Assembly (NCBI RefSeq): GCF_900102005.1
Contig: NZ_LT627736.1
Location: 2,480,001 to 2,544,000, forward strand
Source: Microbacterium sp. LKL04
Lineage (GTDB): Bacteria > Actinomycetota > Actinomycetes > Actinomycetales > Microbacteriaceae
Length of the DNA: 64,000 nucleotides
Reading direction: 5' to 3'
The notes under the pieces were generated by a model, which had not been told where the DNA came from, searched no databases, and was given only the letters and a program-made list of their open reading frames with translations. The translations under genes and the position numbers were made by a program. Positions within the stretch are counted from its first letter, which is position 1; each line of letters begins with the position of its first letter. This document shows, piece after piece, positions 18,248 to 26,148 of this stretch.

Positions 18248-19123
18248 GTGACCTCCGCCGACCCCCGGACCAATCCGGACAACTTCTGCTACCGGCATCC
18301 TGACCGTCAGAGCTTCGTGCTCTGCCAGCGATGCCTGCGCACCATCTGCCCCGAGTGCCAGACACCGCTTCCTGTCGGCGTCATCTGCCCGGAGTGCTTG
18401 GCGGAGCAGCAGAAGGGGGCACGGTCGGCGGAGGTCAAGCGGATGCCGGGGCGCTTCGCGCGCAAGATGCGCAGCGACCGCCCTGTCGTCACCTACGCGA
18501 TCATGATCTTCACGCTCGCGATGTACCTCGTGCAGCTGATCCCCGTCGTCGGCGGCGAGGTCACGAACGCCCTCGCGTTCGCGCCCGCGTACGCGGTTCC
18601 CGGGAGCGCTGCGCCGTTCGAACCGTGGCGCATGCTGACGGTCGCCTTCGTGCACTCGACGCCGCTCCCCTTCCACGTGGCCCTGAACATGCTGGCCCTG
18701 TGGGCGCTCGGCCGCAGCCTCGAACCGCTGCTCGGCAAGGTGCGCTTCATCGCGCTCTATGTGCTGAGTGCGATCGGCGGCTCGGCCCTGGTTGCTCTGA
18801 TCGCACCGGGGTCCGCGGTCGTCGGCGCCTCGGGAGCGGTCTGGGGCCTCCTCACGGCGATGCTCATCATCGGCCGACACGTCGGCGCGAACATCCTGCC
18901 CATCGCGATCCTGCTCGGGATCAACCTGGTGTTCTCGTTCGTAGGGTCCGGCGTCTCGTGGCAATCCCACATCGGTGGTGGGCTCGTGGGCCTGCTCATC
19001 GGGTTCATCTTCGCGCGGACGCGCGCGCAGAAGCGTCAACCGCTGCAGGCCGCACTGCTCGTCGCGGTGGGCGTCGGCCTGGTCGCGGTGACCGCGACGG
19101 TACCCGCCCTGCTGTATCTCTGA
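18248..19123 (+). CDS. Rhomboid-family intramembrane serine protease with N-terminal zinc-finger-like domain
   Basis: 291 residues from GTG 18248, 7 bp after ppiA. The N-terminus (about 12-60) has a Cys/His cluster (CYRHPDRQSFVLCQRC, CPECQ, CPECL) like a B-box or zinc ribbon. The six-TM rhomboid core follows, with the active-site Ser in GASGAVWG and His in SHIGGGLVG, plus the conserved HxxxN in HVALNMLALW. It cleaves within membranes; the substrate is unknown. The Cys-rich head is common in actinobacterial rhomboids. Confidence 0.92.
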   Translation: MTSADPRTNPDNFCYRHPDRQSFVLCQRCLRTICPECQTPLPVGVICPECLAEQQKGARSAEVKRMPGRFARKMRSDRPVVTYAIMIFTLAMYLVQLIPVVGGEVTNALAFAPAYAVPGSAAPFEPWRMLTVAFVHSTPLPFHVALNMLALWALGRSLEPLLGKVRFIALYVLSAIGGSALVALIAPGSAVVGASGAVWGLLTAMLIIGRHVGANILPIAILLGINLVFSFVGSGVSWQSHIGGGLVGLLIGFIFARTRAQKRQPLQAALLVAVGVGLVAVTATVPALLYL

Positions 19124-19134
19124 GTTATCCACAG

Positions 19135-19159
19135 ATTCATCCCCAGGCTGGGGATGAAT
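19135..19159. terminator. Terminator hairpin after the rhomboid gene
   Basis: Perfect 10-bp stem ATTCATCCCC/GGGGATGAAT with loop AGGCT, 11 bp beyond the stop and before the convergent crgA. A lone perfect DnaA 9-mer TTATCCACA (19125-19133) lies between the stop and the hairpin. Confidence 0.7.
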
Positions 19160-19196
19160 CACACCGGTGTAATTCCTGTCGGTGGGATGCCAGGGT

Positions 19197-19433
19197 TCAG
19201 CGCCAGCGCGTGGTCATCAGGAATCCGATGAACGCGATGCCGAACCCGATTGCGAGGTTCCACGGACCGATCTGCGGGATCGGGAAGGCCTGGCCGCTCA
19301 GGTAGAAGACGATGATCCAGACGAGTCCGATCAGCATCAGCCCGATCATGATCGGCTTGAACCAGACCGGGTTGGGGGCGGCTTCGCCCTCGGGCTGAAC
19401 CAGTCGGTCCTCGTCCTTGTCTCCACGTGCCAT
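19197..19433 (-). CDS. crgA: Cell division protein CrgA
   Basis: 78-residue two-TM protein typical of actinobacteria. Basic/acidic N-terminus, then NPVWFKPIMIGLMLIGLVWIIVFYL (TM1), PIPQIGPWNLAIGFGIAFIGFLMTTRW (TM2) ending in TTRWR, the family signature. CrgA recruits and coordinates septal peptidoglycan proteins (FtsZ, FtsQ, PBPs) in mycobacteria and Streptomyces. It lies between ppiA and trpG as in Mycobacterium. Confidence 0.95.
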   Translation of the reverse strand: MARGDKDEDRLVQPEGEAAPNPVWFKPIMIGLMLIGLVWIIVFYLSGQAFPIPQIGPWNLAIGFGIAFIGFLMTTRWR

Positions 19434-19488
19434 GGCGAGAAGTCTACCTGCCAGCCCCGATTCAGCCTTCGCTGGCTAAACTCCGATC

Positions 19489-20283
19489 GTGACCGACTCC
19501 TCGCCCACGGAGCACCAGACCCGACGCACGCGTCGATCCCGCCCACGACCCCGCGCCACCGTCGCGAGCGTCCTGGGTGAGATTCTGCTCACTCTGGGCG
19601 TCGTGGTCCTCCTCTACGTCTCGTGGCACACCTGGATCGGCGACGCGATCGTGCAGAGCGAGCAGCACGCCGCGGCTCAGGCGCTGGCCGATCAGTGGGC
19701 GACCGAGGCGGAGGAGACCCCCGAGGCGTCTCCTGCCCCGAGCCCCACGCAGCAACCCGATTCCGCGGAAGAAGCGATTCCCGTCCTGGGCGACCAGAAG
19801 CACGCCGAGGTGTTCGGGATCATGAAGGTCCCGCGTTTCGGCAAGGATTGGCAGTTCAAGATCGCCTCGGGTGTGACCCGCCCCGACATCATGGACCGCG
19901 GCGAGATCGGGCACTACCCCGACACCGCCATGCCGGGTGCGGTCGGCAACACGGCGTACGCGGCTCACCGCTGGACCTCGGGCGCGCCCTTCGATCCGAT
20001 CGACAAGCTGGTGGTCGGCGACGCGATCGTCATCCAGACCAAAGCCGGGTGGTACACCTACCGGTTCCGCTCGTTCGAGTACGTCCAGCCCAGTCAGGTC
20101 CAGGTGCTCCTGCCGGTCCCGAACCAGGAAGGCGTCGCCGCCAATGGCCGCTACCTCACGCTGACGAGCTGTGCCCCGAAACTGAATTCCCTGGAGCGCA
20201 TCATCGCCTACGCCGTGTTCGACGAGTTCACTCCCGCAGCCGACGGTCCGCCGGCCTCGTTGACCGGCGGGGTGGGCGCCTGA
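19489..20283 (+). CDS. Class E sortase
   Basis: Membrane-anchored transpeptidase that attaches surface proteins to the cell wall. 264 residues from GTG 19489: basic cytoplasmic tail, one TM (VLGEILLTLGVVVLLYVSW), a Glu/Pro/Ser-rich linker, then the sortase barrel. Catalytic His in TAYAAHRWTSG, Cys in YLTLTSCAP, Arg in LNSLERIIAYA. Class E is the housekeeping sortase class of actinobacteria and commonly sorts LAXTG proteins; no such substrate was seen in the window. Its stop overlaps the start of the following small gene by one base (TGATG). Confidence 0.92.
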   Translation: MTDSSPTEHQTRRTRRSRPRPRATVASVLGEILLTLGVVVLLYVSWHTWIGDAIVQSEQHAAAQALADQWATEAEETPEASPAPSPTQQPDSAEEAIPVLGDQKHAEVFGIMKVPRFGKDWQFKIASGVTRPDIMDRGEIGHYPDTAMPGAVGNTAYAAHRWTSGAPFDPIDKLVVGDAIVIQTKAGWYTYRFRSFEYVQPSQVQVLLPVPNQEGVAANGRYLTLTSCAPKLNSLERIIAYAVFDEFTPAADGPPASLTGGVGA

Positions 20284-20450
20284 TGTACGCCGCGCTGTGG
20301 CGAGCACTGCCCGGTCCCTGGTGGGTGCGGGTGTTCATTCTCCTCGTGCTGGTCGCCATCATCCTGTACCTGCTGTACTTCTACGTCTTCCCGTGGGTCT
20401 TCCAGACCGTGTGGCCGAGCGAGGAGTCCACCGTCGGCGGCGGCGGGTGA
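20283..20450 (+). CDS. Small single-TM protein
   Basis: 55 residues, below the usual annotation cutoff. Starts MYAALWRALPGPWWVRVFI, one strong TM (VFILLVLVAIILYLLYFYVFPWVF), and ends in SEESTVGGGG. It is coupled to the sortase by TGATG and to the glutamine amidotransferase by GTGA. Similar tiny Trp/Phe-rich proteins with a PWWVR-like motif sit at this place in related actinobacteria. Function unknown. Confidence 0.8.
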   Translation: MYAALWRALPGPWWVRVFILLVLVAIILYLLYFYVFPWVFQTVWPSEESTVGGGG

Positions 20451-21085
20451 CCACCGGCATCCGGGTTCTCGTCGTCGACAATCACGACAGCTTCGTCCAC
20501 ACCCTCATCGGCTACCTCGTGGAGCTGGGGGCTCGGGTGGACATGGTCGAGGCGGATGCCGCCGGTGCCGTCGCGCGCGTGGACGCGGCCGACGGCGTCC
20601 TGATCTCCCCGGGTCCCGGGACGCCCGAGGACGCGGGGGCGTCGATCGGGATCGTGCGACACTGCGCGGACACGCGGACGCCGCTTCTCGGCGTGTGTCT
20701 CGGGCACCAGGCCATCGCGGTCGCTTTCGGCGGCGTGGTGTCGCACGCCTCCGACCTCATGCATGGACGCACCTCCCGCGTGACGCACGACGGGTCCGGT
20801 GTGCTCGCAGGGATGCCGCAGCCGTTCACTGCGACCCGGTACCACTCGCTCGCCGTCCGCGAGGACTCCCTCCCCGCCGAGATCAGCGTGACGGCGCGAA
20901 CCGAATCGGGCACCGTGATGGGCCTGGCCCACCGTTCGCTGCCGATCGAGGGCGTGCAATTCCACCCCGAGAGCGTGCTGACCGAGGCCGGCTATCTCCT
21001 GCTCGGGACATGGCTCGAAGGCATCGGGGTCGCAGGGGCGGCCCAGCGGGGCGCCCGGCTGTCGCCGCATCGCACCGTCGGCTGA
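20447..21085 (+). CDS. Glutamine amidotransferase, anthranilate / aminodeoxychorismate synthase component II
   Basis: Class I glutamine amidotransferase supplying ammonia for anthranilate (TrpG) or aminodeoxychorismate (PabA). 212 residues from GTG 20447, which overlaps the previous stop as GTGA. Begins RVLVVDNHDSFVHTLIGYL. Oxyanion loop SPGPGTPEDAG, nucleophile Cys in LGVCLGHQAI, His/Glu of the triad in GVQFHPESVLTE. The gene beside pknB matches Rv0013 (trpG) of M. tuberculosis. Without a synthase subunit nearby, trpG and pabA cannot be separated. Confidence 0.9.
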   Translation: MTTGIRVLVVDNHDSFVHTLIGYLVELGARVDMVEADAAGAVARVDAADGVLISPGPGTPEDAGASIGIVRHCADTRTPLLGVCLGHQAIAVAFGGVVSHASDLMHGRTSRVTHDGSGVLAGMPQPFTATRYHSLAVREDSLPAEISVTARTESGTVMGLAHRSLPIEGVQFHPESVLTEAGYLLLGTWLEGIGVAGAAQRGARLSPHRTVG

Positions 21086-21090
21086 GGCGG

Positions 21091-22806
21091 TCAGCCGCTG
21101 CAGGTCGTGAGGGTGATCTCGGATCCGACGGGGACTTCACCGATCGCGGACTGGACCTTCACCATGCGGGGATCGGTCGCGGGGCAGGAGGGGTCTTCCT
21201 GCACGATCGGGTTGAGGCCGTACTGCTCCGACTTCAGGATCTCCACCGCCTTGTCGACGGTGTAGTTGAGGGCGAAGTCCTCGACCGTGACGGTTCCCGT
21301 CGCGACGACGAGATCCACGGCGGTGCCCTTCGGGATCTCGTCTCCGGGGGCCACCGACGCGCCGTTGACCGACCCGCTGATGACGACGTCGGCGGCGAGC
21401 TGGGGGTCGTTCCGTCGGGTGATGGAGCCGAGGGTCAGCCCGGCCTGTTCGAGAGAGGTCGTGACTTCGCGCACCGTGAGGTTCGCGAGGGTCGGAAGGG
21501 CGGCTTTCTCAATGCCCTTCGAGACGTAGACCGTCACCTGGTCGCCGGGTGCGACCGTCGTCCCCGCGAGGGGATCCGTCCTGATCACGGCTCCCTCGGG
21601 AACATCGGCGCTCGTCTCCTGGACCTGCTGGGCCTCGAGCTTGGCCGCGCCCATCACCTGATCGGCGCGGTCCCACGTCATGGTCACGACGTCGGGCACG
21701 ACGAGGGCGTTGGGGGTGACCGTCCCCTCATCGGGTCGGATGCTGTTGACCCAGATGAAGACCGACACGAGGAGGACGGCCAGCATCGCGATGCCGGCCC
21801 AGACCCACGCGGCGGGAGGACCGGCCTGGGTCCGACGCATGGTGTCGTCGCTCGTGAGCTGCCGGAGCGACCGTGCGGTCTCGGCGGCCTGCTTCGGGTC
21901 GGGACCGTAGAGCTCGTTGCTGAGCGATTCGACCCGGCGCTTGCTGGGCACCTTGCGACCCGTCGCGGCGGCGAGGGCGTCGCGGAACGCGACCGCCGTC
22001 TGGGGACGCTGGAACGGATCCTTGGCCAGCGCGCGGAGGACGAGGGCGTCCAGGGAGCGCGGGACGGTCTCGACGACCTCGGACGGCGGGATCGGGGCTT
22101 CCGAGACGTGCTGGTACGCGACGGCGATCGGGTTCTCGCCGCGGAAGGGCGGCTGGCCCGTGAGGAGCTCGTACAGGACGATGCCGGCCGAATAGATGTC
22201 GGCGCGTGCGTCGACCGGGTCGCCCTTGGCCATCTCGGGCGAGAAGTACGACGCGGTGCCGATGATGGCCGTCGTCTCGGCCACGGTCGAGGAGGAATCC
22301 GACACCGCGCGTGCGATGCCGAAGTCCATGACCTTCACCTGACCGGCATCGGTCACCATGACGTTGCCCGGCTTGATGTCCCGGTGGACGACACCGGCGC
22401 GGTGGGAGTACTCGAGCGCCTCGAGGATGCCGTCGGTGTACCGGAGTGCGTCCTCGAGGGGCACCGGTCCCTCGCTGATGATGTCCTTCAGCAGGTGGCC
22501 GGTGACGAGCTCCATGACGATGTACGGCTCGGGGTGCGGGCGGCCCGCGGCATCCGTCCGGGTCTCCTCACCGGCGTCGTAGACGCGGACGATCGCGGGG
22601 TGCGACATGCGCGACGCCGACTGCGCCTCGAGGCGGAACCGGGTGCGGAACGCGCCGTCGGCAGCGAGGTCGGGCTCGAGGATCTTGATCGCGACGGGTC
22701 GCCCGAGCGTCAGATCCTGCCCGCGGTACACCGAAGCCATGCCACCCCGGCCGATGAGGTCATCGACTCGGTAGCGGCCCGACAGCACACGTGATGTAAC
22801 GGACAC
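21091..22806 (-). CDS. pknB: Ser/Thr protein kinase with PASTA domains (PknB)
   Basis: Eukaryotic-type receptor kinase that phosphorylates cell-wall and division proteins. 571 residues from GTG 22806, preceded by GGGGAG. Kinase domain about 10-275: GRGGMASV loop, catalytic Lys41, HRDIKPGNV, DFGIARA. Juxtamembrane region, then a TM (AGIAMLAVLLVSVFIWV) and three PASTA-like extracellular repeats that bind peptidoglycan fragments or lipid II. It ends with a Cys pair-containing repeat. Last gene of the operon, 70 bp after pknA. The open frame extends to 22902 but that part is not kinase-like. Confidence 0.95.
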   Translation of the reverse strand: MSVTSRVLSGRYRVDDLIGRGGMASVYRGQDLTLGRPVAIKILEPDLAADGAFRTRFRLEAQSASRMSHPAIVRVYDAGEETRTDAAGRPHPEPYIVMELVTGHLLKDIISEGPVPLEDALRYTDGILEALEYSHRAGVVHRDIKPGNVMVTDAGQVKVMDFGIARAVSDSSSTVAETTAIIGTASYFSPEMAKGDPVDARADIYSAGIVLYELLTGQPPFRGENPIAVAYQHVSEAPIPPSEVVETVPRSLDALVLRALAKDPFQRPQTAVAFRDALAAATGRKVPSKRRVESLSNELYGPDPKQAAETARSLRQLTSDDTMRRTQAGPPAAWVWAGIAMLAVLLVSVFIWVNSIRPDEGTVTPNALVVPDVVTMTWDRADQVMGAAKLEAQQVQETSADVPEGAVIRTDPLAGTTVAPGDQVTVYVSKGIEKAALPTLANLTVREVTTSLEQAGLTLGSITRRNDPQLAADVVISGSVNGASVAPGDEIPKGTAVDLVVATGTVTVEDFALNYTVDKAVEILKSEQYGLNPIVQEDPSCPATDPRMVKVQSAIGEVPVGSEITLTTCSG

Positions 22807-22876
22807 TTCACTCCCCGGAATGGAACCCGGACAGCCTATCCGACCGCGTTCGAAAGCCTGCTGAAAGCCGTCGCGA

Positions 22877-24697
22877 TCAGCCCTGGCCCTCGTCGGACCC
22901 ACCGTCGGCCGGCGGCGGGGTCTCTTCCGGCGCCGGGACGATGGATGCCGCGGCCTCCGACGAGTCTCCCGAGACGCGCTCGGTGTTGTCGCCGTTGCAG
23001 GTCACCGTGTACGTGACAGACAGGGCCTGGCTGCCGTTGTCGTCGACGACGACCTCCTGCGGCCGATCCCCGATCGCGAAGCTCGCCGTCGATTCGCCGT
23101 TCGTGTTGAACACTCCGCCCGAGACCGTCATCGTGTAGCTCGTCGCCTGCGGGGCACCGGCGGGGCAGGTGTAGCTGTCCCACATGATGCGGACCGTGGA
23201 ACCGGCGGTGACCGTGCCGTCTGCGTTGCCGCCCTGAATGCTCGGCGCCGCGGGCGTCTCCATCTGCGCCGCGTCGGTGTAGCGCAGCAGCGTGATCTGG
23301 TCCGCGGTGTTGACGTTGCCCGTCGGGTTCACGCGGTACACCTGACCGACCTGGCCGTCGGTGGGGGCGGGGTCGCCGTCTTCGCACTGGACGTTGTTGA
23401 ATCCGTTGTCGTTCAGGATGCGCGTCGCCTCGTCGCACGACTTGCCCTCGAGTCCGAGCGAGGCGGGGTTGGGCGCCGCGGTCGTGGGGGGCGGCGGCGA
23501 CGAGGGAGGAGGCGACGATGCCGGCGGGGAGGGCGAGCTCGGCGGCGGGCTGGACGGCCCGGGATCCGCTGTGTCGTCCTTCGGCCCGAAGAGCGCGATG
23601 AGCGTGCCGATGAGCACGACCGCGAGCAGGGCGATGAGGGCCACGAGAGGCCACGTCCAGGGACTGCGCTTCTTCTTGGGCTTCTGCTCCGACGCGGCCT
23701 GCTCCGTCGCGAGTGCAGCCGTGCCGGTTCCGACGCCCGCTCCGGCCGCGGCGGCACCCGCAGACGGCAGCAGGCGGGTCGTGGCATCCGAACCCGTGTT
23801 GGAGGTCAGCAGCTGGGTGAAGGCGTCCGTCGAGGCGGCACCCGCGATGGCCGGGACGATCGCCGCAGCACCCGCGACGTCACCGCGGCGCAGGGCTCCC
23901 GCGGCGCGCGCGACGGCGGAGGTCGACGCGGGACGCTCGTCGGGCTTCTTCGCGATCATGCTCATCACGAAGCGCTGCACGGGCTCCGACACGGTGTCGG
24001 GGAGCGGCGGCGGGGTGTCGTTGATCTGCGCCATCGCGATCGCGACCTGCGACTCGCCCGTGAACGGACGGCGTCCCGCCAGCAGCTCGTACGCGACGAT
24101 GCCGAGGGAGTAGATGTCGGTCGCGGGGGATGCCGCGTGCCCTGACGCCTGCTCGGGCGAGAGGTACTGAACCGTACCCATGACCTGACCGGTCGCCGTC
24201 AGCGGCACCTGGTCGGCGATACGGGCGATGCCGAAGTCGGTGATCTTGACGCGGCCGTCGGGGGTGATCAGCAAGTTGCCGGGCTTGATGTCTCGGTGGA
24301 CCAGGCCTGCGGCGTGCGCCGCCTGGAGAGCCGAGGCGGTCTGAGCGACGATGTCGAGCGTCTTGTCGGTCGACAGGGCGCCTTCACGCTCGAGGATCGT
24401 CGACAGAGCCTCGCCCGGGACGAGCTCCATCACGAGGAAGGCGGAGCCGTTCTCCTCGCCGTAGTCGAAGACGCTGGCGATGCCCTCGTGGTTGACGAGA
24501 GCGGCGTGCCGAGCTTCGGCGCGGAAGCGCTCGAGGAAGCCGGGGTCGCCCATGTACTCGTCTTTGAGGATCTTAATCGCGACGGTACGCCCGATGACGT
24601 GGTCGGTGGCTTCCCAGACCTCGCCCATGCCGCCGATGGCGATCCGGGAGTCCAGTTCGTACCGTCCGCCGAAGCTCACACCTTGCGTCGGTCTCAT
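22877..24697 (-). CDS. pknA: Ser/Thr protein kinase (PknA-like) with one PASTA domain
   Basis: 606 residues. Kinase domain about 12-270: GGMGEVWE loop, Lys42, HRDIKPGNLL, DFGIARIADQV, activation segment TATGQVMGTVQYLSPEQ. An Ala-rich cytoplasmic linker precedes a TM (WPLVALIALLAVVLIGTLIALF), then a Pro/Ser-rich extracellular spacer and one PASTA-like domain (LEGKSCDEATRILNDNGFNNV). A final Thr/Ser-rich segment follows. M. tuberculosis PknA has no PASTA domain, so the extracellular sensor is a difference. ATG overlaps the pbpA stop (ATGA). Confidence 0.93.
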   Translation of the reverse strand: MRPTQGVSFGGRYELDSRIAIGGMGEVWEATDHVIGRTVAIKILKDEYMGDPGFLERFRAEARHAALVNHEGIASVFDYGEENGSAFLVMELVPGEALSTILEREGALSTDKTLDIVAQTASALQAAHAAGLVHRDIKPGNLLITPDGRVKITDFGIARIADQVPLTATGQVMGTVQYLSPEQASGHAASPATDIYSLGIVAYELLAGRRPFTGESQVAIAMAQINDTPPPLPDTVSEPVQRFVMSMIAKKPDERPASTSAVARAAGALRRGDVAGAAAIVPAIAGAASTDAFTQLLTSNTGSDATTRLLPSAGAAAAGAGVGTGTAALATEQAASEQKPKKKRSPWTWPLVALIALLAVVLIGTLIALFGPKDDTADPGPSSPPPSSPSPPASSPPPSSPPPPTTAAPNPASLGLEGKSCDEATRILNDNGFNNVQCEDGDPAPTDGQVGQVYRVNPTGNVNTADQITLLRYTDAAQMETPAAPSIQGGNADGTVTAGSTVRIMWDSYTCPAGAPQATSYTMTVSGGVFNTNGESTASFAIGDRPQEVVVDDNGSQALSVTYTVTCNGDNTERVSGDSSEAAASIVPAPEETPPPADGGSDEGQG

Positions 24698-26148
24698 TCG
24701 CTCAGCACCGCCTCAATCACTTTCTTCGCGATCGGGGCCGCGATCCCGTTGCTCGTGCCGTTCTGGCCGAGCCCACCACCGTTCTCCACCATCACCGTGA
24801 CGACCACCTTCGGGTCTTCAGCGGGCGCGAACCCGGTGAACCACAGCGTGTACGGGTCCCCCGGATTGTGCTCCGCCGTTCCGGTCTTCCCGGCGACGTC
24901 GACGCCGTCTATTCTCGCACCCGACGCCGCGCCGTTTTGGACATTGGCGGTCATCAGCTCGGTCATGGTCTTCGCCACTTCCGGGCTCACGGCGCGACCG
25001 AACTCGGTGTTCGCCGGTTCGTCCTGCACCGTCAGGTCGGGGGCGACGACGCGGTCCACCATGCGAGGGTTCATGACGACGCCGTCGTTGGCGATGCCGG
25101 CCGCGACCATCGCCATCTGCAGCGGGGTCGCGCGGACGTCGGTCTGGCCGATGCCGCTCAGCGCCGTCTGCGGCGCGTCGAAGCCCTCGGGGTAACTGGA
25201 GGCGGCGACGTTGAGCGGGATCTCGAAGGCCGAGTTGAAGCCGAACTTCTGTGCTTCTTCGCGGATCGCGTCGGTGCCGAGCTCGAGCGCGAGCTCGGCC
25301 ATCGGGATGTTGCAGCTCAGCCGCAGCGCCGTCGCCAGGGTCGTCTTCTCGCCGGGGCCGCAGGTGCCGCGGTCGAAGTTGTGCAGGATGTTGCTCGTTC
25401 CGGGGAGCGTGAAGGTCGCCGGGTTGTCGAACTCCGAATCGGGCGTGTACTTGCCCGACGACAGCGCCGCCGACGCGACGACGAGCTTGAACGTCGATCC
25501 GGGAGGCTCGGTCTCGCGGGTCACGCGGTTCGTCAGCGGTCGCAGCGGGTCGGCCTCGAGCTTCTGGTCGGCCGCGTTGACGGCGGAGCTGTTGTGCGAC
25601 GCGAGCAGGTTCGTGTCGAAGCTGGGGCTCGTGGCCATGGCCAGGATGCGGCCGGTGTCGGGTTCCATCGCGACGACGGCTCCCTCGAGGCCGTCGAGCG
25701 CGTCGTAGGCGACCTTCTGGATCTTCGGGTCGAGCGAGAGGAGCACGTTCGACCCGCGCGGCGGCTGTCCGCTCACGATCTGGTCGAAGCGGGTGAGGAA
25801 CTGGCGGCTGCCCGTTCCGGCGAGGGCCGCGTTCATCGCGTACTCGAGACCGGTCGAGGAACGGAGGACGGGGTTGATGAACCCGGTCACGGGCGCCCAC
25901 ATCTCGGCATCCGGGTACGTGCGGATCCAGCTGTAGACGTCGTCGCTCGGGTTCGACGAGGCGATCGCGGTACCGCCGGCGAAGATCGTCCCGCGCTGCA
26001 CCTCGTACGAGTCGTACAGGGTGCGGCGGTTGTTGGGGTTCTCGTTCAGCTGCCCGGCGAGAGCGACCTGGATGACGCTCGTCGCCGCGAAGAGGCTGAG
26101 GAACATGAGGAGCACGACGACGCTCAGTCGGCGTAGTTGCTTGGTCAT
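24694..26148 (-). CDS. pbpA: Penicillin-binding protein 2-like transpeptidase PbpA
   Basis: Septal/elongation peptidoglycan transpeptidase. 484 residues from ATG 26148: short basic tail, one TM (LSVVVLLMFLSLFAATSVIQVAL), a dimerisation-type N-terminal domain, and a transpeptidase domain. Active-site motifs: STFK (in PPGSTFKL), SCN (in RLSCNIP) and KTG (in AGKTGTAEH). Start overlaps the rodA stop (ATGA), and its own stop overlaps pknA. The gene order rodA-pbpA-pknA-pknB is the conserved actinobacterial division cluster. Confidence 0.95.
   Translation of the reverse strand: MTKQLRRLSVVVLLMFLSLFAATSVIQVALAGQLNENPNNRRTLYDSYEVQRGTIFAGGTAIASSNPSDDVYSWIRTYPDAEMWAPVTGFINPVLRSSTGLEYAMNAALAGTGSRQFLTRFDQIVSGQPPRGSNVLLSLDPKIQKVAYDALDGLEGAVVAMEPDTGRILAMATSPSFDTNLLASHNSSAVNAADQKLEADPLRPLTNRVTRETEPPGSTFKLVVASAALSSGKYTPDSEFDNPATFTLPGTSNILHNFDRGTCGPGEKTTLATALRLSCNIPMAELALELGTDAIREEAQKFGFNSAFEIPLNVAASSYPEGFDAPQTALSGIGQTDVRATPLQMAMVAAGIANDGVVMNPRMVDRVVAPDLTVQDEPANTEFGRAVSPEVAKTMTELMTANVQNGAASGARIDGVDVAGKTGTAEHNPGDPYTLWFTGFAPAEDPKVVVTVMVENGGGLGQNGTSNGIAAPIAKKVIEAVLSE

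Noticed and set aside
20695..22794. 699-residue plus-strand frame opposite pknB
   Set aside because: Shadow of the kinase and PASTA coding region; no domain and no ribosome-binding site.
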